Shown here piece by piece: positions 11,335 through 23,453 of a stretch of DNA of 64,000 bases (positions within the stretch are counted from its first letter, which is position 1; each line of letters starts with the position of its first letter). This DNA comes from Oehlia diaphana (taxonomy: Eukaryota > Glomeromycota > Glomeromycetes > Glomerales > Glomeraceae): contig QZLH01000131.1 in assembly GCA_003833135.1 (NCBI GenBank), positions 27,151 through 91,150 of the forward strand, in the 5' to 3' direction. A model generated the notes under the pieces. That model had not been told where the DNA came from. It made no database searches and saw nothing but the letters and a program-made list of their open reading frames with translations. The position numbers were made by a program, and so were the translations under genes.

Positions 11335-11730
11335 ATGTCGAGTGGAATTATATCAAGAAGATTATATAATGATATATATCTTATGACAGAGCTAGAATTG
11401 AAGTACATACTGCCCGAAAGTTTTCTCTTCTTTCTAAAAAATTTCATTGTACAAAATGATGAAACTGAAATAGGTAGTCAAGACAGCAATTACAACTTTA
11501 TAACAGCAAAAAGAAAAGATATTAAGCAAGATTTTTTTACGATAACAATATATCATCAGTAAAGGAAAAACAAAACAAAAAGAGGGTTGAAGTGAAAGTC
11601 GAGAACAACTCGTATCAAAAATTTGTGGACCGACTTGTTATCTCTCCTTTGGTATATCGAAGCACACTTGCTGCTCGTGCGTTATATCTTCAAAGAATTA
11701 ATTTTATATCGATACAGAAAGTATTATAAC
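11335..11730 (+). pseudogene. Possible frameshifted relic of unknown gene
   Basis: Frame 1 (11335-11562, MSSGIISRRL...) ends in a stop. An overlapping frame then continues from about 11530 to 11730 with protein-like composition (KKRVEVKVENNSYQKFVDRL, then a segment with STLAARALYLQR). Together they look like one interrupted coding sequence. No family is recognised. Confidence 0.3.
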
Positions 11731-11820
11731 AATTTTTGTCATAATGGCCATATAAATAATCCATTTGGACGAGAAAATCTAATTGGACAACCATAAATCA
11801 GATTTTATTTAAATTAACAA

Positions 11821-12254
11821 ATATGGTAATCGGTAATCAGTTGAGCCTATAGACAAATACGCAAAATATCTATCATAATAGTGATCTAGCATATGGGATT
11901 TGGATCATTTGCAAGTATACACTATTTGGAGGGACTCAAATTGATATGAACATGTTCCATCTGATCCAATGCAGAAATATCGGAACATTACAAGCTTGCA
12001 ACTTAAGGTCTCTGTAATAATTTATTGTGTAATCTTCTTGGTACTGTTAGGTCATCGATCAAAGTCAGATTGCATGTTAGTGATTTAGGGGCTAAATAAA
12101 CCCATAAACCCCTTTTTAGCAACCTCTCCATTGTCCATTTCTCCCTTTTAACGTGTATGTGTTTTAGAAAAGTAGGAGGATTTAAGGACTTAGAGATGAA
12201 TATAAAGTTTGGTATAGCTTCTTCAAATTATATGCAATAATAATTGATTGTGAC
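11821..12254. repeat. Direct tandem duplication, copy 1 (about 435 bp)
   Basis: Copy 1 runs from TATGGTAATCGGTAATCAG to ATAATTGATTGTGAC. It aligns along its whole length with the next copy, with scattered substitutions and small indels. No gene is evident. Confidence 0.9.
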
Positions 12255-12717
12255 ATATGGTAATTGGTAATCAGTTGAGCCTATAGACATATCATTGATA
12301 TAAATACGCAAAATATCTATCATAATAATGATCTAGCAGCATGGGATTTGAATCTTTTGCAAGTATACACTATTTGAGGGACTCAAAATTGATATTGATC
12401 TTGAAGAACATGTTCCATCTGATCCAATGCAGAAATATCGGAACATTACAAGTATACTACTTAAAGCCTCCTGTAATAATTTATTGGGTAATTTTCTTGG
12501 TACTGTTAGGTCATCAATCAAAGTCAAAGAATGCATGTTAGTGATTTAGGGCTAAGTAGACTCATAAACCCCTTTTTAACAACCTCTACATTGTTCCATT
12601 TCTCTCTTTAACGTGGATGTGTTTTAGAAAAGTAGGAAGATTTAAAGGACTTAGAGATGAATATAAAGTTTGGTATAGCTTCTTCAAATTATATACAGTA
12701 ATAATTGATTGTGACAT
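12255..12717. repeat. Direct tandem duplication, copy 2 (about 460 bp)
   Basis: Second copy, starting ATATGGTAATTGGTAATCAG and ending ATAATTGATTGTGACATAT. Short open frames on both strands (about 12333-12541) lie within the repeat and look non-coding. Confidence 0.9.
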
Positions 12718-15700
12718 ATCTGATATTTAAGATAAATGAAAAAGATCTTTGGATGATCTTTGGTTTTTGGGTGGGTTTATGAATAATCATTTAAAAGGTA
12801 TACTATATTAATTCTTTTAAATTGGAGTGTGAAATGGAAATACACTAGACGAAATTGTTAGTGAAAAATGATGAAATTTTAAGAAAAGGGTAATAACAGA
12901 ATATTAATTAGAAAATTTTTCTTAATATCTAGTAGGGCATATATTCTCGGGAAGAACATCAATATGCATCAAGTCCTTATTGAGTCTAATGAATTGTTTA
13001 ATTAATTATGCTCAATGTAAAATCAACAATTAAGAAAATTTACCAAAATGTTTTACGAAAAAAATGTTTTAAACAAGATATAATTAAAAAAAATTTATTT
13101 GACGGTTTATTCCTGTCATTTTTAAAAGTATTCTCTTGCCAAGAAAGTCACTCCAGCACCTTATAATTTAACAGGTGATGCCTCAAATGTTATTTGCAAA
13201 AAAATTGAAGATCGATTAAGTATCATGCTTACGGTCTAAAATTTTTAATTTGCGAATTAATAATGCTTCAAAAGTATTTTCTGAGTTGAAATGGAATTAT
13301 GGAAAATTATGGAAGCATATTTCAATAGGGTAATTGATTATTGTGTATGCTCCAGTAGTTGATGATAGGTCTCATTCTTTCTGAATATTGTTAATTATAA
13401 TAAGTTTTTGTTTCATTTAAAGAGACTCTTTCCTGTTTTTCAACCTAAACAGTATGATTAGACATTCAACCGAATTTCATAATGCAACTCAAAAACCTAT
13501 TATACCCTAATGTACCTTCTATTTGTATTGTGGCCCAACAGTCTCAACAACCTTCTGGTTTAATCCAAATATCTTCTTTGTCTATTCCTTCGTGGCAATT
13601 ATGATATTCTTATTGCACTACGTACTGCCTTACTGCCTCTCACCATAATTAGCCAATCCAGCTGAATGAATAACGTCAATAATTAGTTTGAGTCTTCAGA
13701 GAGTAACAATTATATAAGATGAATTAGGCCTATATTTAGAAAGACTCTTTGGAAAGGTTGATACTCTAGAGCAAATTCAAGGAATTGCCAGAAAACTAAA
13801 ATCTTAGAACTGAACCAAAAATTGCATAACCTTCAATGATTGTTTGATGCACGAACTGAGGAATTGTCTTATATGATGAACCTTTTAGATTCAAAGATCC
13901 TTTTGAAGTAGAAACTATCAGAGAATTTTTTTTTAATCCATTAATGAAAATAATATATTACTTTATTTCTGCAATATAATTGCATTGTATTTGATACAAT
14001 TTCTCTTCCATGGGATATTTTTAACAGTATTAACTTCCAGATTCAATACTTGCATAACATGAGAATATATTACATATTTAATTTTTACTATACAAAAACT
14101 CTGTTTTTATTATGCTATAGAAACTATAGAACAACATCGTCCTACATAAACGACAGCTATGGTAAATGTACCATCAACTATTTTTACAAACGCAATACAG
14201 TATATTCAAGACATTAACCACCTTACACCGTGCAGATCTCCTTTTTCATGAACTACAATATCACAAATTCACAATATCATACTTGTGAATTATCGAGTGA
14301 GCTATTATTCATCATGTAAAAATAACTTGTGTGATTAAGAGTTAGTAAACTCTCCAACATACCAAATTGAAGTCAAAACTAATACGAAGATAAAAAGAAA
14401 AAGAGATACCAATGATTGATATTTTGAAGGTTTATCAATTTATAATAAAGTTTTCACAATGTTTTTAAATTTTTTTATCGTACATGATATCACGTGATCG
14501 TCCAACTTTCCCAGAAAATTTTTTCACCCCCACGTGACCCTAAATAATTTGTCACCCATGTCACATCCCTCCACTTTCTCATTTTTTATAAGTATTCTGG
14601 GGACAGAGATTGTCTAAATTCCTATATGTCACTCGTTATTCGTCACATGATTAATTTCTTAATTCCAGCCAAATCTCATAATGCCGGCCAAAGTCACGTG
14701 GGGTGAAAAAATTTTCTGGCGATACTGGGGCCATCAGGCGAATGATTTTTAATGTAAATGAACTTATTTTCTGTGGATTTTGAGATTTTTGTGACACTTT
14801 CATAAAATTTTGTGATATTATGCGATGATTTCATATAACTTTATCAGAATAAACTATAAATTTTACAGTAACTTCTCACGTTACTAAATAGTAGCCGCAG
14901 AATTATATGGAATTATGCGCATATTTTATAAAAGAAACAAATTTTGCGAAATTATGTGGTGGTTAAAGTAAAACTCTGTATTTATCACAAAATTTTGTGA
15001 CTATTGTGATTTATTATGAAACGCCTTTCCCTGCATAGGACCAATATTGCTCTTCTCTGACTATTCTCTAATCGCAACACGTACAAAGTAATTACCACCC
15101 TTTATTAAATCATTATTCTCGTGAATTATGCAATTTAAATACTTCAAACTCAATTGATAAAACCAAGATGGTCAGATGGAATGCCATTCTTATTATAAAG
15201 TTAAGAAGTATGGTGAAAATAATCATAAAAAAATTTTACAATAAAATTTATAATAAAACATCAATATTCAAGTTCTAAAATTGTCAGGTGAATTCTTTAT
15301 GGATTATTTGAATATGAGAAGATGATTGATACCATATACTACAAAAAATAGAGTGGATGGATAGCATAATGAATTTATTTCCTAAAATGATTATAATTAC
15401 CTAAAACTTCATCGTCCTCTTCGAATGGGCAACCGTCAGTTCTAACGCAAGTTTTCTGTCCTGCTCAAATTATCAGACTATCCTTTTATCCATTTTATCA
15501 AATAAGTTAATCAGAGAATACTGGGTCATCTCATTCAGTCGTATATATGTAATTTTTTCCGTGTTATTGTATAGCAAATATAATATTAGTAATTTGGTAT
15601 ACAATGCACGAAAATTTGGTATATTCTCTATCACAATTGATGGGATGAGACTCATGAGACATCCAAACTACTATCAGGAAGGAGCACTGAGATAATTAGC

Positions 15701-15765
15701 ACTACACCTGGTAACTCTGAAATTTGGATAATTCATTGTTCTAGAAATATTCGGGTAGAGATAAC
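12718..15765. other. Gene-poor stretch with relics
   Basis: No coding region is supported. A few protein-like fragments (for example 13130-13240 and 13480-13620, plus strand) are interrupted by stops and not recognisable. A MITE-like element sits at 14511-14719. Confidence 0.55.
14511..14719. mobile_element. MITE-like element with 27-28 bp inverted repeats
   Basis: The left end CCAGAAAATTTTTTCACCCC (C)ACGTGAC at 14511-14538 is the inverse of GTCACGTGGGG TGAAAAAATTTTCTGG at 14693-14719, with a single-base length difference. About 150 bp between the arms encode nothing. CACGTGAC at the inner edge of each arm is itself palindromic. Target-site duplications are not clear. Confidence 0.8.
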
Positions 15766-16960
15766 TCACCTGTATGCGAAATCCCTTTCTAACACGATAT
15801 ATCTTTGATACTCATTTTCCAAATTCTGTTTCAATAAATTTGAATAAATCTGATTTTCTTGGGTTATTATCCGGATAACCAGGATTCTTAATTGCAGCAT
15901 TTCCATTAAATGGACTATTCGCAGGAACCGGATGGAAATTTCCGCAGCTGCCAATGGTCGTTCCAATTCATTTATATCTCTAAACTTGTTATAATATTCA
16001 TCAGGCAATTCTGTTCCTACATAATTTGGAAGTGCAGCAAGATGTGGGGCTAGTGTTTTTGGACTATCTTGTATTGTAACCATATTTGGTAGTGCGTTAT
16101 TTTGTAAGACAAAAATTTGTTGTAAATTATTAATCTGGATTTTGAAGCTCGGAATTGTCCCTTCAAGTGTTGCGCCTGACGAATACAACTATTACTCATT
16201 CTTCTCCATCTTTCCGTATCATTATTATATCTCACTGTCCATCTGCGATTATTTCTTTTATATTCTGTTAATTTGATTATTTTTTCATTGATTAATTAAT
16301 TGAAATGCAAATTTTTGTGTTAATAAACCATTAATTCGACCCTGATTTTGTTGAGTAATATCATGCCAATATTTGCGAGCATTTCTTTCGTCACTTTCAT
16401 CATTTAATGCATCTTCTAACATTCGTCTTACTCTCAGCACATCCGCAAGTGAAGTATTTAGCTCTTGCCTAAGGTTTTGCTCATGTCTATGTGCATCATC
16501 TTTGATCTTGGCCAATGGTTTGCAATATATTGGCATGCCGAATGATTTCATCTAATCTTGGGTTGCTGCATTAAATAAATTATATATAAATTGCGCAACT
16601 ACTAGAACTGATCCTCTGTTAAGCTATTAGCTATAGTTTGCGGTGTAATAAAATTTCATTGATAGAATTTGGTACATCTATATCCATCATATCGTTCTAG
16701 AATGCAATTTTTGACATCCATGTTTTCTAAATGAATGATCCGATTATCCTTACAACCAATGCTTCTTCCCTTAGATTCAAATGTTAAATGGTCAAATGGT
16801 CAATGGTCGCAACATTTTTCTAACTCATACAAGGTTGGCTGGCTAGCATTTTGCCTTTAATCTTTCTATCTCATCCTGCACGTGAGACGATTTTTTTCAA
16901 GATATGAGATATACCGCTCGTAGCATTCTAGATCATTTACAAGTTACAGATTTTTCTTTA
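15766..16960 (-). pseudogene. Degraded gag-like / coiled-coil retroelement relic
   Basis: Several minus-strand frames abut and overlap: about 16960-16850 (VNDLECYERYISYLEKNR), 16551-16285 (long charged helix ending in an Asp/Glu/Arg-rich part), and 16188-15766 (HLAALPNYVGTELPDEYYNK, then more helix). Read together they resemble one coiled-coil plus capsid-like polypeptide broken by frameshifts and internal loss, as seen in repeated gag-like families. The gag assignment rests on pattern recognition only. No pol domain is seen next to it. Confidence 0.5.
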
Positions 16961-17133
16961 TTGTTACTTATTTTTCCGCAATTTATTACCTAATAATTCA
17001 ACTCTGCGCCCATGACTCTTATTTTTAAACAGGAGATTTTCATTCTGCAAGTCTATCTATACCAACCTACGAAAAGTATTGAATATATTCCTCATTTTAT
17101 TCTAGGTTAAATTTTAGTTTGTGATTATAACAA

Positions 17134-17630
17134 ATGGATTCAAATTCTCATGTTCCTAAAATAGAACAGGATATTATTCTTAGAGAATTTTATTTTACAC
17201 CTAGTGGGTATGATCACAGAAATTTCATGAGGCAGTAAAAAACAAGAATATAATTATAATCTATCTAATGGGCTGTATGCGCCTCGTCCTATGTATATTT
17301 TATATGCATCCTTAACAATATCACTGTTCCTAATGTATGTCTGACATTACACTTATGCCTCCTTTCAAATATATGGGACGAATATTAAGTATCGGCTTGA
17401 TGTAGCTCATTTTCTTGCTTTAACAGACAAATTATCCACACATATGGCCAAAGCAGAGGCGATTAAAAAGAAAGTTTACGCTAAATCCTCTTGTAAACAT
17501 AATAGACCTATCTGTTTTGATAAACCACGTTTGTCCTATAATGATAATGTTCGTTATTTACTTGATCATAGTGAACTTGAAGGTTCTTTTTTCTTTACTT
17601 ATCGATTTTTCCTTCAACTTTCCTGAGAAT
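17134..17630 (+). pseudogene. Unidentified plus-strand relic
   Basis: A start with MDSNSHVPKIEQDIILREFY is followed by a stop after about 34 codons. A second protein-like stretch (about 17380-17590, KYRLDVAHFLALTDKL then HMAKAEAIKKKVYAKSSCKH) lies downstream in another frame. It may be debris of a mobile-element gene. No family can be named. Confidence 0.3.
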
Positions 17631-17639
17631 TTATTTGTA

Positions 17640-19005
17640 TATATGGCAGGCAGTTTGAAATACCAACAGGCTATTTTGTGATTTTAGCTTATAATTGTAC
17701 TATTGAAATTCCTTAAAACTAATGTTATAACTAATATTTATATATACAAAATCATACAACCAGTATTTTTATTAGTAGGAATATTCATGAAGAAAATATA
17801 ATCAGAATTGTTATGAATGATACAATGGGAATATTTGTATATGCAAGGACTAATTATGAAGGTAAACAGAAAAACATTTACCCTGAGACTGAGATTTAAT
17901 CTATCTGAACGGACCAAGATATTCCATAAAACTTTCATCAAAATGTAGTAAAGAAATTTACGATAAATTAATTAATCTATTTGCAATGCCATGTTTCACT
18001 AAACATTAAAGCTTTTTCCGTTTATAATAAATTATTTCTTCGTATCGATATAAGAATCAAGGATTTTAAATAGCTACTTTATTGCGTAGATCAAAATGGA
18101 ATTAAGAAATATTTCTTTTTAGGGAAGCAAATATATACGGTACAGTATGTAAATTATCATTTATTTAAAGTTTACATTAGACCAAAGAATTTTTGAACGA
18201 GAATTTAATATTACTAATAAAAAGAATGAAATTTTTTTTTTATTCATTAGGAATTCGATAGTGGAAACTAAATTCAACATTCAACTTAATTATTAAAAGA
18301 ATATACGATTACAATAGAATTTCTTTCTATTATGTCTGCTAACTGACAAAGATTCTTTTACTTAAACAACTCGGTTCCATATCCATATATAGTGGAACAA
18401 AGTACTAGAGGCTCAAATCGTGTTTATTGATTGTTACATTTTTCATAAATTACCCGTATAACTTTGTGTGTGAATGACAACTAATAAAGTGACATCCAGA
18501 CTTTTTTTTGACACACTTATCAATGAAAATAATAAATCACTGAATAGATTATATAGTAGAACGCCGAGCTAAGATTGAAATTTCGTATTGTTAAAATGAA
18601 GTAATAATATTTTAACCATAAATTGGCAAGCGTTGTTACATAAAATCGGTTAAATATATCATTTAACCGATTAATTCGTTATTAAATTAAAATCTTATGA
18701 AAGGGCGCATAAATAAATAATCATAAAGAATTTTCTAATTAAAGTTTGTTTATATTAATTGCGTTATCTCTTGAAATTTCCATTTATTAACTTCTTTAGG
18801 AAGAACAAAGTTCTACCAATGATCAATTAATATTATCTATTTTTTCGCCCTTCATGTGAATGAATTTCATCAAAACGTGTAACGAAAATATAAACGCACC
18901 CACATACTCAGTTAAAAGGTATTCATGGGGTTGGGAGGAATGAATATAAAGTCCATAGAGCATATATCCTGTAAAAGCCCAGCTTTTTAAGTAAAATAAA
19001 TCAAA
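17640..19005. other. Gene-free region upstream of the diiron gene
   Basis: Nothing supportable beyond a short palindrome around 18646-18671 (CGGTTAAAT...ATTTAACCG). It presumably includes the promoter of the gene starting at 19006. Confidence 0.5.
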
Positions 19006-21702
19006 ATGGATAAAGAAATAACTTTTTATCAAGATATTAAACCTTTGTTTAGAGAGAAAGATCGTAACTGCATGTATTTTAGTTTCGACCTTTATAACTA
19101 TGAAGCCGTTTATGATAAAGCAGATGAACTTTACAAAAGGCTAACCTCCGAAAATGAAGGTCAAATGCCACCATCAGGTGCTGGTGGTAAATGGAATCAA
19201 GAAAAAATCGACAAATTCAAAAAATGGATGGAAACCGGCAAGAAAAAAGGACTTCCACCTGAACGAGAAGCTTTCTATAAGGTAATTTCTAAATTACTGT
19301 GAATTTTAAAGCATAGAAAATTTACAAGAGATTTTCTTACATTATAGTTGTTGAACAATGAATCATTCCCCGAATTTTTGCCGACAGCTAAAAAAATGGC
19401 ATACGAATATCTTGACAAAGTCAGTTATGCGATACTAAAATTTTATTTTTGAGAGTAAAAAAATTTTCTTATCATAGAAACGATGAAAAAATTTATTCTC
19501 TACTTACAGGCGAAATCTTTAATCGAGAATCCTCCATCTGAATTAGGACGTTATGGGAAATTGCTTAAACACTTTAAATTTACTCAAGATGCATTTAACA
19601 AACGTTTGCAACATATTTACGATTACGTAAAAGGAGAAGTGGATAAGTATGAACCAGCAAACGATCCTATCTATAATTCTCGTAAGGATGTAATAGAAAG
19701 TATCCGCCAATGGGCACCTTTCAATCAGACAGATGGTGCTTGGTTACGTTATGCAGCTAAATTAGGTAAATTGCGCTCATTAGTTTCACTATATTTTGTT
19801 CATGTAATTATTTAACCTATTATTGTAAGGTCCAACCGATGAGATCACATCGCTTCTTTCTGAAATCTTGCAAGATGAGCTTGGTAATGGTAAAGTCGAG
19901 CATAATCATTCAACATTATATACTACTCTGCTCGCAAGTTGTGGTATACATCTACCTGAAGTATATCAGAGAGCCTATGCAGAAGATCCAAGATTTCTTG
20001 ACTCGGCTTTCTCAAGTAAGTAATTTCAAACTTTTTTTGTTATATATACTTTTAGAGTATACAATAATCCTTCGCTTTATTTGAATCGATAGTACCAGCT
20101 TTGTCTTTATGTATCTCTCAATTCTCCGATCTGTTCTTTCCTGAAATCCTTGGTTTTACCCTTTTAATCGAATGGACTGTATTAGAAGTAGCACCAAATA
20201 TCAAATTATTCAAATATTACGGGTTGAACCCTCATTTTTACGAAATGCATGTTGCAATTGATAATGCTTCTTCAGGTCATGGTATGGTTTGTCATAAAGT
20301 TATAAATACTTTGAATACGAAAATTTTACTAACATTGTGTACTTATTATTTACTTAAGGTGCCAATGCAAAACGTGCCATCGAACTTTATCTAGATCATG
20401 TGAGACAAAATGGTGGTGATGATGCCGTCCAAGAGCATTGGAGACGTATTTGGATTGGATTTGCTTCAGTGAGCGTTAATCTTCATTATACGCCTTATAC
20501 GCTTGAAATCTCTTTTTTTTTTGTTAAACAATTTTGCACATAGTTATGGAGTGCTGGAACACTTGCGAGGGATTTCGAAGAAATGCTTTATCAAAAAAGA
20601 ATCGGTAGTTATGAATTTCCATCGCACATATTGATTTATGGCCATGCATTATCTCAATAATATTGTTAACATCGGTAAATCACAATTAGGAAAACCAGAT
20701 CTACGTCAAAGAATGATTAAAATGATTGCTCACAAAGCTCCTTATGCAAGTCGTAATCATAATGATCGAAAATTTGGAGATAAATTTATAAATGAATTGT
20801 TCAATAACCCAGAAGGCTTTTTGGATGCTTTAATCGAGAGTTCATATGTTGTGAAAGGAGATCCAAAAAATTCTCCAATATTGTCTCGTTTAACAACCTG
20901 GGATGGGCCCATGTACAAGGTATTTACTGAAGAAGAGCTTAATTTGTGGAATGAATGGATCCGTTCTCTTGATCCTAATAATAAACCGTCAGATCCAATA
21001 TTGTCTCTTAATATCGTTACCGAAATGAGACGTCTTATCACAACATTGAAAAATAATCAATATGCCACTCTGGGACATAGGTAGAATAACTAACATTTAT
21101 GTGAATAATTATAAACAGTATTTTTATAATTAATACTAATAATTCTTTCAAACAGCCACATTTTAACTGGACCTAATCCTGAAGATCCTGATAGTATTAT
21201 AACAAAAGACATTCATTGGTATGTTTATATTAACATTAATCTTATACATTCTAAGAAGCGAAAGGAGTATCTTACCGACTTTATAACAATAATTTTTAGG
21301 TGGTTCGATCAAGGTGATCCAATTTGGATAATGAAAGCATTAATTTGTGACAAGAATGAACACCGAATGGTTATACCAAATCAACCTGAAAATAGTCCCT
21401 TTATTACTAGAATGATGGCACCTGCTAATAAAATGGGATCCGCATTTGCTGATATTGCAATTAGTCGTGGACCTATGAAAAATGGAGAAATTTTATCAAG
21501 TATTGGTGAGCCTTGGTCTTGGAAGGATATTGCATATCGATGGATCCAGCTTGGATGTCCATTAGATCAAGATGAACTTCATGTTTATGATGCAGACGTT
21601 GATAATTATCAATTAGTAAAAAATGTAGATTTTCAACCACTTTACACACATCATACAGGCGTTATTAGCCATCATAAGTATGGCCCAGGTGGTATCCATT
21701 AG
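19006..21702 (+). CDS. Heme-oxygenase-like diiron (iron-containing redox) protein
   Basis: Ten exons (19006-19281, 19348-19419, 19510-19765, 19830-20015, 20093-20281, 20359-20468, 20544-20604, 20690-21080, 21156-21218, 21300-21702) give 668 aa, in phase throughout. Residues 1-90 form a compact module (FYQDIKPLFREKDRNCM ... GQMPPSG ... KFKKWMETGKK). The centre has the helical hallmarks of the haem-oxygenase-2/iron-redox fold: DELGNGKVEHNH and HVAIDNASSGHGANAKRAI, with acidic and His residues placed to bind metal. The C-terminal third (NHNDRKFGD, DGPMYKVFTEEELNLW, WFDQGDPIWIMKAL) travels with it in this family. Substrate is unknown; relatives cleave or oxidise diverse small molecules. The exon 7 donor at 20605 was chosen because reading through reaches a stop before the conserved continuation. 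Confidence 0.8.
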
Positions 21703-22828
21703 AGAGTTTTTTAATTGGCATAAATATAGATAAGGAATGATTAAAAAATAACTGAAACCATAAATATTTGTTCCATATAAAGATATTTACTGTTAATATC
21801 AGTTCCAAAATTGAAATCGGTTTAAAAGGAAACCTAGTATTTACATTATAGGATTACTAGTAAATTATAAAAATACAAACTTTGTCGCGATAAGAAATAA
21901 ATCATCAAGATAGTACATAACAAAAGATTATATTTGCGAGCCTCAGTAATATTTCTGAGGTTATTTCAATACAACTGTAATGGAAGCTATAATATGTACA
22001 ATAGTTAAATATTTTTAATTATGTCACAAAAATTTAAGCTTAAAACTTGGTATAAACTTGAAATTATAAATGTCTTTTAATAAAGAACGAAATGAATATA
22101 CTGTTGCGAAGAGTATTTATAGCAGTATAGCAATTGTTCTATAAAAAAAATGATTTATTATGATAAGCCAAATCGCGAAACAAGACATTACTTACAGAAT
22201 TTTCTGGGCCCAGAATTGATATTGGAATCAATATACAATACTGGAAGAAGAGCAATCAACCAAAATGGCTCTAAAATACCTACAAAATGACTCTATTAAC
22301 ATACATACGGATATCGGTGAATAACTAAAATATTCACGAGGTGTATATGAAGTTTTCCCTAGATATCATTGTGTATGACGTATACACTGATGAATTTTAT
22401 TTGCAGTGGAGTAATTAACATCGGGGCATACATAATACCGACGGGATAAAGGCAGGAATTAAAATGCGGCTCGAGCATATGGCACAAAATTAAATGGAGA
22501 TGAGGTTTTGTATTATTAATTTTCTATTTTATATAATTAATAAAGTGAATGAATGATACAACTTGACTGTTTAAGGGAAGAATCAATTATTTAGACAAAT
22601 ATTTAAAGAACAGAGACTTTAAAAAATAAGTTAATAATTTCGGTAATAAATTAATTCAGGTCATATGGAACATTATAATTAACGGGAATAAATGTAGTTT
22701 TCTAATTATATACAATTTTAATATACTATCGTATTCATTCGACATTTAAATATTATGAAATATTGACAATATGGTTTATAATATTATATATATGTTTGAA
22801 ATCGGAATACTTTTAAATGGCAAATTAT
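21703..22828. other. Intergenic region with Cys-rich gene relic
   Basis: No intact gene. About 22150-22300 contains a decayed piece of the Cys-rich family (see separate entry); the rest shows nothing recognisable. Confidence 0.6.
22150..22300 (-). pseudogene. Relic of a fourth Cys-rich family gene
   Basis: The stretch TTATTATGATAAGCC...CTTACAGAATTTTCTGGGCCC AGAATTGATA matches the exon 1 donor region of genes A and B (6781-6870, 9516-9590), including the splice donor and the codons before it. It then loses similarity before any cysteine motif, so it is a truncated copy. Confidence 0.65.
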
Positions 22829-23453
22829 TTAAGGGAATAACAAATCATGAATATGTATATGATTTGCTGACCAAACCCCGGAGAGAAACACAAGAATTAA
22901 AATAATGATTATGCAACAACATCCGCAACATCCACCGATAAATTCTCCGCATTCATCATCATTGTTATTGTAACTATTGAGTAAAAAATAATCAAATCTA
23001 TTAGTTTCAAATACAAGAACGAACTACAGTAATACAAAATACTTACGATTGAGATTGCAACAATGGCTGTTTACACCAAATAATAAATTATTTAGAATAT
23101 TATTTTCATGGAAGACATATCAAAAATATATCTAACATATTAATACTTACAGTATTTTCCTGGACAGAAATTGAATAATGTGCACTTTCAAGCCTAATAT
23201 TTCGTCGTGGCTGTCGAGAACCTCGTATGCAAGAAGAATGCGAACAATAAGGGCACATCGTGCCGTAGAATTGATTCTGACAAGTATTGCACCTTGTTAG
23301 AGTCATGTCTCTCTGATAAAGTTTAGCACAGTTTACACTACAGAAGAGATAAGTTCTGTTATTGGTATTCACAAGACAGGAATTCTGACATCCAACCCGG
23401 GCACATATTGTAGCATGATATGGTGGAGGACGAGAAGAGGTATTGTAACTCAT
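22829..23453 (-). CDS. Small Cys-rich single-pass membrane protein C
   Basis: Three exons (23453-23151, 23066-23047, 22973-22829) give 155 aa. Architecture is as in genes A and B: PPPYHA start region, CARVGCQNSC, LFCSVNCAKLYQRDM, RCNTCQNQF, CPYC. A 24-residue basic insertion (SRQPRRNIRLESAHYS part) precedes the QENT splice junction. The 20-nt exon encodes PLLQSQS. Exon 3 has a Cys/Gly cluster (GGCCGCCC) leading into a membrane helix (IIIILILVFLSGVW), which could be lipid-modified (inference). It is the most diverged member and is unlinked from any protease copy. Confidence 0.8.

Larger units (their letters stand above)
8260..11350. repeat. Segmental duplication, unit 2
   Basis: Second copy of the 4560-8250 block, directly abutting it in the same orientation. 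It is diverged, has lost two of the three zinc-finger modules (or never gained them), and carries an insertion of about 700 bp (roughly 10020-10735) absent from unit 1. Confidence 0.83.

Noticed and set aside
20757..21041. 94-aa minus-strand open frame
   Set aside because: Antisense of exon 8 of the diiron gene, which carries family-like motifs on the plus strand.
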